64,000 nucleotides of DNA from Mesorhizobium sp. AR02 (GTDB taxonomy: Bacteria; Pseudomonadota; Alphaproteobacteria; Rhizobiales; Rhizobiaceae): the NCBI RefSeq assembly GCF_024746835.1, contig NZ_CP080531.1:4546001-4610000 (forward strand), written 5' to 3'. Numbering within the stretch: position 1 is the stretch's first letter; every line of letters starts with the position of its first letter. A program made the translations under genes and the position numbers. This document shows positions 53,350-61,713 of this stretch, piece after piece. The notes under the pieces were generated by a model. The model ran no database searches. It had not been told where the DNA came from and saw only the letters and a list, made by a program, of their open reading frames with translations.

Positions 53350-53778
53350 ATGAAATTCCTGGCGTCAATTTTTTCGCGGCAAGGTTTTGGCTTCTCGCGG
53401 CAAGGGTTTGCCGTGCTGTGCCTGTCGGCGCTTCTGGCCGCCTGCACTGTCGTCGTCGATGACGGGCCGGGACAGCGCCCGCGTCCGCCGCGTCCCGAAT
53501 TCTGCACCAAGCAATACGAGCCGGTCTGTGCCCGGCGCGGCGGCGACCGCCAGACCTTCGCCAATGCCTGCCTTGCCGACCGCGCAGGCTACCGCATCGT
53601 GCGCGACGGCCCCTGCCGCGGTGACGGCGGTGGTGGCGGTAGCGGCGAAGAGCAGACGTTCTGCACCCGCGAATACGCGCCCGTCTGCGGCCGCCGCCAT
53701 GGCGAGATGCGCAGCTTCCCCAACGCCTGCGAAGCCCGCGCCGCGGACTACCGCATCGTCGGCGATGGGCCGTGCTGA
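53350..53778 (+). CDS. Lipoprotein with two Kazal-like protease-inhibitor domains
   Basis: The 142-aa product has a signal ending in the lipobox LAAC (C32), so it should be membrane-anchored. Two Kazal-like modules follow: residues 52-89 (C52, C60, C74, C89) and 105-142 (C105, C113, C127, C142), joined by a Gly-rich linker. Each has four cysteines rather than the classical six. EPVCARRGG and APVCGRRHG are typical Kazal cores. The signal region has a duplicated FSRQGF unit. An inhibitor of host or self serine proteases is possible; the target is unknown. Confidence 0.85.
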   Translation: MKFLASIFSRQGFGFSRQGFAVLCLSALLAACTVVVDDGPGQRPRPPRPEFCTKQYEPVCARRGGDRQTFANACLADRAGYRIVRDGPCRGDGGGGGSGEEQTFCTREYAPVCGRRHGEMRSFPNACEARAADYRIVGDGPC

Positions 53779-53785
53779 GAGGGCG

Positions 53786-54403
53786 CTACTTGGCCACGCC
53801 AGTATAGGCCTTGGCCTTCAGCAGGGCGGCCAGATGGGCGGCATTTGACGCGGCCATCTCGATCATGCCGGCGACCTTTTCGGGGGTCTTCGGCAGATCG
53901 ACATAGTTGACGTCGCCCATCGCCTCGCCGACCCAGTAGACGCCGCCATTGGCCGGAATTGTGAAGCCGACATCGTTGAGCGCTTGAAAGCATTCGGCAT
54001 GGCAGTGATGCGCGCCATCCTCGTTACCGACGATCGCCACCAGTGCCACTTTGCCGGCGGCCGGCATGCGGCCCCTGTTATCGGTTTCCTCGAGAAAGGC
54101 GTCCATGCGTTCCATGACGCGCTTGGCAACGCTGGAGGGCTGCCCCATCCAGATCGGCAGACCGAGGATGAAGATATCGGCGGCGACGATCTTTTCGCGC
54201 AGCTTCGGCCAGCCGTCGCCCTTGCCCATGTCGGAGAGCACGCCGGGCTTGATGTCGTGATCAAGCGCGCGCACGACCTCGCCCTTCACGCCATGCGGTT
54301 TGAGCGCGGAGAGCAGATCGGTGATGATCTTGTCGGTGGAGGATTTTGCCTTGTCGCCGGAAGCTTTGAGCGAACAGTTGATGGCAAAGGCAGTGAGGGA
54401 CAT
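53786..54403 (-). CDS. Flavodoxin-family NAD(P)H-dependent reductase
   Basis: This 205-aa flavoprotein has the N-terminal pattern AINCSLKASGDKAKSST for FMN-phosphate binding, then ADIFILGLPIWMGQPSSVAKR and VALVAIVGNEDGAHH, as in WrbA/iron-sulfur flavoprotein-like NADPH:FMN or quinone reductases. It probably reduces quinones or nitro compounds. It faces the Kazal gene and has only eight bases to it. Confidence 0.87.
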   Translation of the reverse strand: MSLTAFAINCSLKASGDKAKSSTDKIITDLLSALKPHGVKGEVVRALDHDIKPGVLSDMGKGDGWPKLREKIVAADIFILGLPIWMGQPSSVAKRVMERMDAFLEETDNRGRMPAAGKVALVAIVGNEDGAHHCHAECFQALNDVGFTIPANGGVYWVGEAMGDVNYVDLPKTPEKVAGMIEMAASNAAHLAALLKAKAYTGVAK

Positions 54404-54489
54404 CGGGCGGGCTCCTGCGTGCGAGTGTGCAGGGCCAACGTTGCGAGACGCTTGCGGTTGCGCCGGAATGATATCCGACTACGGTTTGC

Positions 54490-54708
54490 TTAAGCGGGAT
54501 AAGCCCCATCGGCAGGCCCGGCATAAAGCTCGCTGCCATGCTCATCGGAGATGCGCAGGCGGTCGGGGATTTGCGGCATTGCGAGCGTATGCAAGAGTGC
54601 GGTGGCGCCCTGCAGGGCGGCGCGCAGGGTCGGCGCTTCCAGCGACACCTTGTCGAGTGTTGCTTCCTCGGCGTCGCGCGACCGATAGAATTCGATGACG
54701 AAATTCAA
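54490..54708 (-). CDS. Small hypothetical protein
   Basis: This 72-aa acidic protein begins NFVIEFYRSRDAEEATLDKV, then has a helix with LRAALQGATALLHTLAM, and ends with LRISDEHGSELYAG. The compact alpha/beta look suggests a real folded protein, probably one of the rhizobial small orphan families. No function is known to me. Confidence 0.6.
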   Translation of the reverse strand: MNFVIEFYRSRDAEEATLDKVSLEAPTLRAALQGATALLHTLAMPQIPDRLRISDEHGSELYAGPADGAYPA

Positions 54709-54809
54709 GCAAGCCTCCGTAGCAGAGCATTGCGTGGACCTGTTGCGTCAGTTCAACGCCTGCTCACAGCGGGGCCGATGGGGCGCATGCGAAGCGCCCC
54801 CAAGGGCTG

Positions 54810-54947
54810 TCAGCCCTTGGACTTTGGCTTCAGGCCGCTTTCCGCCTGCTTGACCGATGAGCCGAACGGAGAGGCGGGCTTGGCCACGACCTTGTCCTTC
54901 TTCGGCTTGCGTGCTTCGCGATTGCTTCGCTGTTGACCCTTGGACAT
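54810..54947 (-). CDS. Short basic protein, unknown function
   Basis: This 45-aa peptide (MSKGQQRSNREARKPKKDKV then SPFGSSVKQAE) is very basic and disordered. AAGGAGC before the ATG at 54947 is an excellent ribosome binding site. Similar short K/R-rich peptides near csp genes occur in Rhizobiales. It may bind RNA or ribosomes. A hairpin overlaps its stop codon (54800-54820). Confidence 0.65.
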   Translation of the reverse strand: MSKGQQRSNREARKPKKDKVVAKPASPFGSSVKQAESGLKPKSKG

Positions 54948-54987
54948 GGACTGCTCCTTGTGCGTGTTGGCTGGCTTTTCGGGGATC

Positions 54988-55254
54988 TCAGACGACCGGC
55001 TTGTCGGTGACAACCGGATTGTCGGCCGGTTCGAGATTGTCTTCCGTGGTGACCCGTTCGTAGGTCTCCTGCGCACTGCGGATGCGGTATTGCGGCGAAC
55101 CGTCCTTGACCGGCAGCCTGCTCTTGATCTCGAACAGTTCCGCCGTCTTCTGGACGAGGCCGGTGCGGCTCTTCATGCGCACCGTCTGGCCAATGGCGAA
55201 AAGGTGCGAGGGCGTGTCGGTGCGCGGACGCGCATTCTGTTGGAAACGGATCAT
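54988..55254 (-). CDS. Small hypothetical protein
   Basis: This 88-aa protein has FAIGQTVRMKSRTGLVQKTAE, then FEIKSRLPVKDGSPQYRIRS, a beta-barrel-like pattern (SH3-like, GQ-V-hydrophobic strands), and ends in an acidic disordered tail. It overlaps the upstream gene by four bases (ATGA). No known function. Confidence 0.72.
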   Translation of the reverse strand: MIRFQQNARPRTDTPSHLFAIGQTVRMKSRTGLVQKTAELFEIKSRLPVKDGSPQYRIRSAQETYERVTTEDNLEPADNPVVTDKPVV

Positions 55255-55520
55255 GCTGCATTCTCCCGGTCGCGCTTCAGCGCGGTTTCGAGTTCGAGGT
55301 GGTCGATGGCGACAAGCTGGCTGGTGGTCGGGTTCTTCACCGCCCTTGCCGGCAGGTGAATGAAGGTGGCGACGCGGCGCCAGGCAATACGCGACATGCC
55401 CTCGATCAGCTCTTCGTCATGATCGATGTCGTAGTCGCCGGCCGGCAACGGTCCCTCCAGCCCACCGAGCGCGAAAGCTGCGGTGAAGTGGGCAATGGAA
55501 TGGGTGGTGCGGTCCGGCAT
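55251..55520 (-). CDS. Small hypothetical protein
   Basis: This 89-aa protein is acidic (AGDYDIDHDEELIEGMSRIAW) with a strand-rich core (RRVATFIHLPARAVKNPTTSQL) and a helical C-terminus. It is translationally coupled to the next gene by a four-base overlap. I chose the ATG at 55520 (AGGA just upstream); a GTG at 55544 would add eight residues. Confidence 0.7.
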   Translation of the reverse strand: MPDRTTHSIAHFTAAFALGGLEGPLPAGDYDIDHDEELIEGMSRIAWRRVATFIHLPARAVKNPTTSQLVAIDHLELETALKRDRENAA

Positions 55521-55579
55521 CGTCCTGGCCTTCGATTGGTTCACGCCTTGGGCGTTATGTGAAACAGCGGCCTGAAAGC

Positions 55580-55608
55580 AAAAAAAGCGGGGACGAGCCC
55601 CGCTTTCC
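55580..55608 (-). terminator. Terminator of cold-shock gene 3
   Basis: Nine-base arms (aaagcgggg / ccccgcttt) with a five-base loop lie 85 bases after the stop of the gene at 55691, and a run of T follows on the minus strand. Confidence 0.87.
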
Positions 55609-55690
55609 TATTTCCGGCTATCGCTGGAAATAAGCCGCCTTCGAGAGCTGCCAGTACATCCGTGGTCAGCGTTCATCGAATTCGGCCGGA

Positions 55691-55897
55691 TCAGATCAGT
55701 TGCAGATTGGCGGCCGATTCGCGGCCCTTGCCGTCGCGCTCCAGTTCGAACTGCAGCTTCTGGCCTTCGGCCAAGCCGGGAAAACCGGCGCGCTCCAACG
55801 CGCTGACATGGACGAAAACGTCCTTGCCGCCGTCGGCTGGTTGAATGAAGCCAAAACCCTTCTGGCCATTGTAGAACTTCACGGTTCCGGTGGTCAT
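55691..55897 (-). CDS. Cold-shock protein 3 (CspA-like, divergent)
   Basis: This 68-aa cold-shock protein has GFGFIQP and DVFVHVS. It is more diverged from the two paralogues (ends ELERDGKGRESAANLQLI), so it is probably an older copy with its own control; the shared hairpin element is not in front of it. The ATG at 55897 gives the family start. Confidence 0.93.
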   Translation of the reverse strand: MTTGTVKFYNGQKGFGFIQPADGGKDVFVHVSALERAGFPGLAEGQKLQFELERDGKGRESAANLQLI

Positions 55898-56224
55898 ATC
55901 AGTCTTTCGCCAATTGAAAAATCGTCGCACGGCGAATGTGCCGCGCGTCCGGTATCGACGATTTGGAATGAGATTGGCGGGTCGAGAACCTCTGACGCCG
56001 CGAGATGCCAATTCTGGCCAAAACGATCTTCCTCATGTAGATCGATCGGGCCGCCGATTCAAGATGATTCAGAAAATAAACCCGCTGCGGCTAAAAAATA
56101 GATCGCTATAGATATTCAGATCATTCTGCTATGGTTCGGCATATTTCTAAAAAATTCTTGAGAATGCGCTGGGACATTTCCCCGGTTCGATATTTTTTAT
56201 TTACTCCAGAATAAGGACAGAACC
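55898..56224. other. Gene-free AT-rich region between cold-shock gene 3 and a small + strand gene
   Basis: About 330 bases. The part near 56060-56210 is much more AT-rich than the rest of the window and likely carries promoters. No gene or clear repeat is seen. Confidence 0.4.
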
Positions 56225-56449
56225 ATGGTTTCCACAAGAAGCTCAAGGGCGAAGACCGTCGCGGTCAATCCGGTCATCAAGCCAATCGCCATACATGCCA
56301 TTGCCGTTGGCCCCACCGGCCAGCCGATGATCGTCAAGTCGGCACGGCTGACCATCAGAAGCGACGAGGCGGCAAGGCGAACGATCTCCGATACCGATGG
56401 CACGGTGAGGCGGGCCAGGCAGGTTGCCGAGACCAACCGTCTGATCTGA
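56225..56449 (+). CDS. Small hypothetical protein
   Basis: This 74-aa product is basic and has no signal or membrane segment (VNPVIKPIAIHAIAVGPTGQ then IRSDEAARRTISD). TAAGGACAG precedes the ATG. It follows an AT-rich leader. It may be real, but the coding pattern is weak. Confidence 0.45.
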   Translation: MVSTRSSRAKTVAVNPVIKPIAIHAIAVGPTGQPMIVKSARLTIRSDEAARRTISDTDGTVRRARQVAETNRLI

Positions 56450-56492
56450 TCGCCTTGGCGGCTACGGAAAAGCCGCAGAACCACGCCGAGAC

Positions 56493-58271
56493 TTGAACCT
56501 GACGCGCCAATGGCCTAGATCGCGGCAGGCGGACAAACACGGCAGGTTTCCCATTAACAGAGATCAGAGACGAGCGGCGGGTGCGGGAGCCAGGTCTGGC
56601 GCGGGCGGACAGCCGCCACTGGGCCTCGACCAGTATGTGCAGCAGGCCCTGCAACTGCACCAGGCTGGGCGCCGGCAAGAGGCTGAGGCAATCTACCGGC
56701 AGGTGCTGGCGCGTCAGCCCAAACATGCGGCGGCGGCGCATTTCCTGGGGCTGCTGCTGCACCAGACCGGGCGCAGCGAAGAAGGGCTGGATCTCATCGA
56801 ACAGTCGGTGAGCCTGCAGCCGACGAATGCCGATTTCCTCAACAATTTCGGCACGGTGATGCGCGACCTCGGCCGCGTCGCTGCGGCAATCGACTTCTTC
56901 CGTGGCGCGGTGGATCTGCGGCCGGAGCAACTCGCCGCGCGCGACAATCTTGGCTCGTCGCTGAAGCAGATCGGCCAGTTCGAGGAGGCCGAAGAGATCT
57001 ATCGCGGCACGGTCGCACGCAATCCATTTCATGTGCGTGCCCGCATCGGGCTTGCCGAAACCCTGCAGGAAGCCGGACGGCTGGACGAGGCGCTGGCGGC
57101 TTTTCGCGAAGCGCTGACCATCCGCCCCAAGGATGCCGATCTTCTGCACGGGCTCGGTGTCGGGCTGATGGAAAAGGGCAAGCTCGACGAGGCGGCCGAT
57201 CTGTTCCGGCAGGCGCTGGCGGTGAACCCCGGCATGGCCACGGCCTGGCTGATGCTGACGCAGGTCAAGCGCCAGAAGGAGCGCGATGCCGAATTGGCCG
57301 GCATGGAAGCCCAGCATGCCAAGGCGCCGCAGGACAGCCTGGCACGCATGCAGCTGTCCTTCGGCCTCGGCAAGGCCAATGACGATTTGAAGGATTATAA
57401 TAGGGCCTTCGACTATTTCACAGAAGGCAATGCCATTCGCCGCAAGGGGATCAACTATGATCCCGTCAGGACGCGCGCGGAATTCGAGGCGATGAAGACG
57501 GTGTTCGATACCAGCTTCTTCGAAAGGCACGGGCCGAGCTCGATCACCGATGACGCGCCGATCTTCGTCGTCGGCATGCCGCGTTCGGGCACGACGCTGG
57601 TCGAGCAGATCATCGCCAGCCATCCCAAGGTCTATGGCGCGGGCGAGCTCAGCATCCTGAAGAAAGCGGTCGGCAAGCAGTTTCCGGCGACCATGCCGGG
57701 CGGCTTCCCCTGGGGCGTGTCTGATGTAGACGACGCGGATTTTGCCGAGGCAGGCCAGGCCTATCTCGACATGCTGCATGCCCGCTATCCGCATATTGGC
57801 CACGTCACCGACAAGATGCCGGGCAACTTCATGCTTGTCGGCTTCATCCACATGATGATGCCGAAGGCCAGGATCATCCACTGCGCCCGCGATGCCGCGG
57901 CAACCTGCCTGTCGATCTACAAGGTGCATTTCCGCGGCGACAGCCACCGCTACGGCTATGACCTCGGCGAACTCGCGGACTTCCATAATCTCTACACCGA
58001 CATCATGGCGCATTGGCACAAGGTGCTGCCCGGCGTCGTGCATGATGTGCGCTACGAGGATTTCGTCGCCGATCAGGAAGGGCAGAGCCGGGCGCTCATC
58101 GACTATCTCGGACTGCCGTGGGACGATGCCGTGCTGTCTTTCCACGAGACCGACCGACCGGTGCGCACGGCGTCCGCCGCGCAGGTGCGCCAGCCAATGT
58201 ATCAAGGCTCGGTCGATCTGTGGAAACGCTATGGGGACAGGCTGAAGCCGCTGCTGGATAGGCTGGATTAG
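56493..58271 (+). CDS. TPR-sulfotransferase fusion protein
   Basis: This 592-aa protein has about seven tetratricopeptide repeats (residues 45-290) and a C-terminal sulfotransferase domain with the PAPS 5'-phosphosulfate loop VVGMPRSGTTLVEQIIASHP (near residue 355), a later RYEDFVADQ, and the 3'-phosphate-binding region DAAATCLSIYKVHF. Such proteins sulfate glycans or proteins in rhizobia. The exact start is uncertain: a TTG at 56493 is the frame edge, and the first 25 residues are low-complexity. The gene is followed by a repeat and an IS110 element. Confidence 0.83.
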   Translation: MNLTRQWPRSRQADKHGRFPINRDQRRAAGAGARSGAGGQPPLGLDQYVQQALQLHQAGRRQEAEAIYRQVLARQPKHAAAAHFLGLLLHQTGRSEEGLDLIEQSVSLQPTNADFLNNFGTVMRDLGRVAAAIDFFRGAVDLRPEQLAARDNLGSSLKQIGQFEEAEEIYRGTVARNPFHVRARIGLAETLQEAGRLDEALAAFREALTIRPKDADLLHGLGVGLMEKGKLDEAADLFRQALAVNPGMATAWLMLTQVKRQKERDAELAGMEAQHAKAPQDSLARMQLSFGLGKANDDLKDYNRAFDYFTEGNAIRRKGINYDPVRTRAEFEAMKTVFDTSFFERHGPSSITDDAPIFVVGMPRSGTTLVEQIIASHPKVYGAGELSILKKAVGKQFPATMPGGFPWGVSDVDDADFAEAGQAYLDMLHARYPHIGHVTDKMPGNFMLVGFIHMMMPKARIIHCARDAAATCLSIYKVHFRGDSHRYGYDLGELADFHNLYTDIMAHWHKVLPGVVHDVRYEDFVADQEGQSRALIDYLGLPWDDAVLSFHETDRPVRTASAAQVRQPMYQGSVDLWKRYGDRLKPLLDRLD

Positions 58272-58304
58272 CACGCTGGTCAGCCGATGCCGAAGCCTAC
58301 CAGC

Positions 58305-58477
58305 TTCGTCATCCACGGGCGGAGCAGCCGCGAAGCGGCGTCGCGAAGACCCATGCCGCGACATCGATCGAAGGATGCAACGGAGCAGAATTCTGCACCG
58401 TTTTCAAAGCGTTAACGTCACGGCATGGATCCTATGGTCTGCGCCGCGTCGCTTCGCTCCTTGCTTCGCCATAGGAT
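58305..58477. repeat. Second copy of the 239-base palindromic element, interrupted
   Basis: It starts with the same 21 bases as the complete copy (58305-58325) and keeps the inner blocks ...gacccatgccgcgac (58349-58363) and catggatcctatggtctgcg (58424-58443). It loses the right terminal repeat at 58477, where the IS110 element begins. A short match to the missing right end (gatgacgaag) follows the element at 59630. Confidence 0.7.
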
Positions 58478-58688
58478 TGTTTGAGCAGGATTGGGTAGTG
58501 TGGCGGCCGGGACTGCGGCCCATCACAACCGGCAGTCCCGGCGGCAGGCGACCGTCCCTGGGATCGGGCAACACCCGACGTCATCATGGTCCCTGCCGTC
58601 TTTGTCCGCCATCGCTTGGAGAGTTGATTGGCCGCTGGCTTGCGCCACGCCCGCAAACAATCCGAAGCCTTAGAAGGATACCACCAGC
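58478..58688 (+). ncRNA. Candidate IS110 bridge-RNA region (left non-coding end)
   Basis: This is about 210 bases of non-coding sequence at the left end of an IS110-family element, where IS110 elements encode a structured guide RNA. It holds an 11-base perfect stem (58506-58516 with 58532-58542) and a 15-base loop. The RNA itself is an inference from position and structure. Confidence 0.5.
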
Positions 58689-59631
58689 ATGGCCTTCTTG
58701 CATCAACAACCGAGCCTGTGCCTCGGCCTCGATATCGCCAAGGACACCATCACCGCCGCCGACGGCACCACCACCCAAGTCATCGACAACCAGCGACGCA
58801 CGATCCGCGCCTTCCTCAAGAGCCACAAACAGGCCGATCTCGTGGTCTGCGAACCGACCGGTGGCCATGAGAGCCTGCTGCTCGAAGAGTGCCTGCGCGC
58901 CGGCATCGCCTGCCATCGCGCCGACACGCTCAAGGTCAAGAGCTTCATCCGCTCCTACGGCACGCACGGTAAGAGCGATGCCATCGATGCCGCCATGTTG
59001 AGAGCCTACGGTCGCGAACGCTGGGAAAAGCTGACCCTTTGGCAAGCCCCGGACCCCGACGAGACCCGCTTGCGCGCCCTGGTGCGCCGCCGTCCAGGAA
59101 CTCATCGCCATCAAGATCGCAGAGAAGAACCGCGCCAAGGCACCTGGTGGCCGCGAGCTCGCTGCCTCCTTCGAGGCCGTGATCAAAGTCGTCGAGCGTC
59201 AGATCCAAGCCATCGATGCAGCCATGCGCGAGCTGATCGCCGGTAGCAGCGCCCTCAAGCATCGAGCCGCCATCTGCACGGCCATGGACAGTCTCGGCCC
59301 GATCGTGACCGCCAAGCTGCTGGCCATCTTGCCCGAGCTCGGCACCATGACACGCCGAAAGGCTGCAGCCCTTGCAGGGCTCGCGCCTCATCCAAACGAC
59401 AGCGGACAAAAGCAAGGCTACCGCAAAATCCGCGGCGGACGACCGGAAATCAGGAGCATCCTCTACATGCCCGCATTGCACGCCGCTGCCGGAAGGGGCG
59501 AGTTCGCCACCTTCTACAAACGCCTCATCACCAACGGCAAAAAGCCAATGGTGGCCATCGCTGCAGTCATGCGAAAAATCGTCGTCACCCTAAACGCCAG
59601 GCTCAGAGACGCCACCATTCCTCAGAGTTGA
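58689..59631 (+). pseudogene. IS110-family transposase with a single frameshift
   Basis: Frame 1 (from 58689) carries the RuvC-like DEDD domain: GLDIAKDT, CEPTGGHES and GKSDAIDAAML. From about 59095 the sequence continues in another frame (QELIAIKIAEKNRAKAP, then a coiled region and the C-terminal transposase_20 domain LGPIVTAKLLAILPELGTM, ALAGLAPHPNDSG, GYRKIRGGRPEIRSIL). One extra C near 59091-59094 explains the break. If it is not a sequencing error, the enzyme is inactive. The TGA stop at 59629-59631 may use bases outside the element. Confidence 0.88.
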
Positions 59632-59657
59632 TGACGAAGCGGTGGGGGCTCAGTTGC

Positions 59658-60011
59658 TCAAAGCTCGATGAACGGCTGGAAACCGCCGAAGATCATGCGC
59701 TTCATATCGAAGGGCATGGGGCCCCAGTCGGGTGTCAAACGCGGGTCGGCCATCACCTTGGGCATCACCGCGTCGCGGCTCTGCCTGGATTCATAGACCA
59801 CCCAGGCGAAGACGACGATCTCGTCGTCAGTTGCCTGAACGGCACGCGGAAACGAGGTCAGCTCGCCATAGGGTACGTCGTCGCCGATGCATTCGACATA
59901 GGCGAGCGCGCCGTGTTCCATCCATATGGGGCCTGCGAGGTTGGCGAGCTTCTTGTAGTCGTCGAGTTTGGCCTTTGGCACGGCAAGTACGAAACCATCG
60001 ACATAGGACAT
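59658..60011 (-). CDS. DUF1428 family protein (YbaA-like)
   Basis: This 117-aa protein is a DUF1428 (YbaA-type) dimeric alpha/beta-barrel protein: SYVDGFVLAVPKAKLDDYKK, then GALAYVECIGDDV, and WVVYESRQSRDAVMPKVMAD. The function is unknown; relatives may have a role in stress. It is convergent with the IS110 element, 26 bases away. Confidence 0.87.
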   Translation of the reverse strand: MSYVDGFVLAVPKAKLDDYKKLANLAGPIWMEHGALAYVECIGDDVPYGELTSFPRAVQATDDEIVVFAWVVYESRQSRDAVMPKVMADPRLTPDWGPMPFDMKRMIFGGFQPFIEL

Positions 60012-60109
60012 GGTGAACTCCTTTGCTGAAACGAGCGCCGGGTCGGCGGGGATACGACCCGGCGCGGTGAGCGCGCAGCCCTGGCGGGCGACGCCTGCTC
60101 GCTAGGAAA

Positions 60110-60532
60110 CTACTTCACCGGCGCGTTCATCGCCCAGGCAACGCCGAACGGATCGTTCAGCTGGCCCCAGCGGTCGCCCCAGAACATCACCTGCAACGGT
60201 GTGACCACTTCGCAGCCGGCATCGACAGCGCGCTGCCACCAGGTGTCGATGTCGCCATCGTCGAGATGGAGCTGCAGCGTGTAGCCCTGCGCCGCCTTAT
60301 GCGGATGGCCGTGCTCGGGATAGGCGTCGCCCAGCATCAGCGTCGAGCCGTTGACATGGAGATGGATGTGCATGGTGCGGCCCTGCTCATCCGCCGGATA
60401 GGCAAAAACCTGCTCCGCGCCGAAGGCCTTCTTGTAGAAGTCGGCAGCCTTGAAGGCGCCATCCACCTGCAGGTAGGGGGTCAATCCGCCGAGCACTTCT
60501 GCCCTGGGTTGAACGGGGGTCTGGTCAGCCAT
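60110..60532 (-). CDS. VOC-family (PhnB/glyoxalase-like) protein
   Basis: This 140-aa protein of the vicinal oxygen chelate fold, PhnB-like group, has GLTPYLQVDGAFKAADFYKKAFGA at the N-terminus and RWGQLNDPFGVAWAM at the C-terminus. PhnB-type members have no proven enzyme activity. It follows the pattern of small stress proteins next to DUF1428 proteins; the 98-base gap between the two suggests separate or weakly coupled transcription. Confidence 0.87.
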   Translation of the reverse strand: MADQTPVQPRAEVLGGLTPYLQVDGAFKAADFYKKAFGAEQVFAYPADEQGRTMHIHLHVNGSTLMLGDAYPEHGHPHKAAQGYTLQLHLDDGDIDTWWQRAVDAGCEVVTPLQVMFWGDRWGQLNDPFGVAWAMNAPVK

Positions 60533-60786
60533 GTCTTGCTCCTCTTTGCGTCTGGTTGGGCGTTTGGCTTGGCCTTGCGAACCCTAGGACGCACGAGGTG
60601 ACGGCAATCCTACATGGCGGCGAAATTTTTTGGCGGGCCGGGCGCCGACAGGCCGTGCAAGCGGCGGTTTGAACGGAAGGCGTGAAACGAACTTGCGTCG
60701 GCGGCCGCCAATCAGAGCGCAATTCTCGCAGCGCGCAGGCTAGAACGGGTGGATCGCGCGCCGCTTCCTCAATCCCTGGGACGACA

Positions 60787-61401
60787 ATGATCCTCTATTA
60801 TCAGACCCACTTACCTTTCGCGCGCAAGGCGCTCGTCTTCGCGCATGAGATCGGCATTGCCGATCGGCTCGAGGTCATTCATCACGAGACCAGTCCGACC
60901 TTGCGAAACGCTCGTGTCTACGCCGAAAACCCGCTCGGCAAAGTGCCGGTGCTGCTGCGGCCCGGCGCATCGGCGCTCTTCGATTCCGATGTCATCTGCG
61001 CCTATCTCGACACGCTGCATGACGGCCGCAAGCTCTTGCCGCAAGACGGCGAGGCGCGCTGGCAGGCATTGCGTCTGCAATCAGTCGCTCAAGGGTTGGC
61101 GCAAACGGGCATCGCCCTGCGCTGGGAGACGGAAAGGAGACCCGAACCACTGCGCTATGGCGCTCTTGCTGATGGTTACCGCGACAAGATCGAGGCGAGC
61201 TACGACTGGATAGAAAGCACGCTGGACGACGAAGCGCCGCTCCATGTCGGCCATATAGCGCTCGCCACCACGCTGTCCTGGATGGCGTTCCGCAACCTGC
61301 CGCCTTTTCGCGCGCGGGCGCGGCTCACGCGCTGGTTCGAGGCTTTCGAAAAGCGCGCGTCGATGCAGGCGACGCCGCTTTCGGGCGATACGCATGATTG
61401 A
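60787..61401 (+). CDS. Glutathione S-transferase
   Basis: This 204-aa GST has the thioredoxin-like N-terminal domain with LPFARKALVFAHEIGI, PLGKVPVLLRPG (cis-Pro) and ALFDSDVICAYLD (SNAIL-like glutathione site, with D-S-D), and an all-helical C-terminal domain. It resembles alphaproteobacterial GSTs of the DUF952/beta-like group. The ATG at 60787 gives the MILYY start of the family. Confidence 0.9.
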   Translation: MILYYQTHLPFARKALVFAHEIGIADRLEVIHHETSPTLRNARVYAENPLGKVPVLLRPGASALFDSDVICAYLDTLHDGRKLLPQDGEARWQALRLQSVAQGLAQTGIALRWETERRPEPLRYGALADGYRDKIEASYDWIESTLDDEAPLHVGHIALATTLSWMAFRNLPPFRARARLTRWFEAFEKRASMQATPLSGDTHD

Positions 61402-61426
61402 CTGGCGATCACCTTGGCGGCCTGCA

Positions 61427-61585
61427 TCACCGGCGACGGCTGTTCTGCTCGTCGAAGATTTCCGGAAAGCCGATATCCTTGCGCAGTGCGGCCGGCAGTG
61501 AAAGCAGGATGCGTTCGCTGCGGTGGCGGGCGCGTGCCGCCGCGTACCGGGTTGCGATGCGACCGATGGATGACAGGACCGACAT
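61427..61585 (-). CDS. DUF1127 small protein
   Basis: This 52-aa peptide ends LSLPAALRKDIGFPEIF, the DUF1127 consensus (L-x2-L-x4-L-x-D-I-G). DUF1127 proteins in Agrobacterium and Rhodobacter bind RNA and affect sRNA and phosphate metabolism. An AGGGAGAA site lies before the ATG at 61585. Confidence 0.85.
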   Translation of the reverse strand: MSVLSSIGRIATRYAAARARHRSERILLSLPAALRKDIGFPEIFDEQNSRRR

Positions 61586-61713
61586 GATAGTTCTCCCTGG
61601 GTTGGCGCCGGCATCATCGTGTCGGCATCCCAAGGACGAGGCAGGTTCAGGCGAGCCGACAGGTCGTCGAAATTTTTTGTAGCCGTTTCTGCGGGAGGTT
61701 TGACGTACTTACT

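Larger units (their letters stand above)
58478..59631 (+). mobile_element. IS110-family insertion element (about 1.15 kb)
   Basis: The element contains a left non-coding end, a transposase of the DEDD type and almost no right non-coding end. As usual for IS110 elements there are no terminal inverted repeats. Its left boundary is set where the palindromic repeat is broken, and its right boundary where the missing part of that repeat may resume. Both are inferred to within a few bases. Confidence 0.65.
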
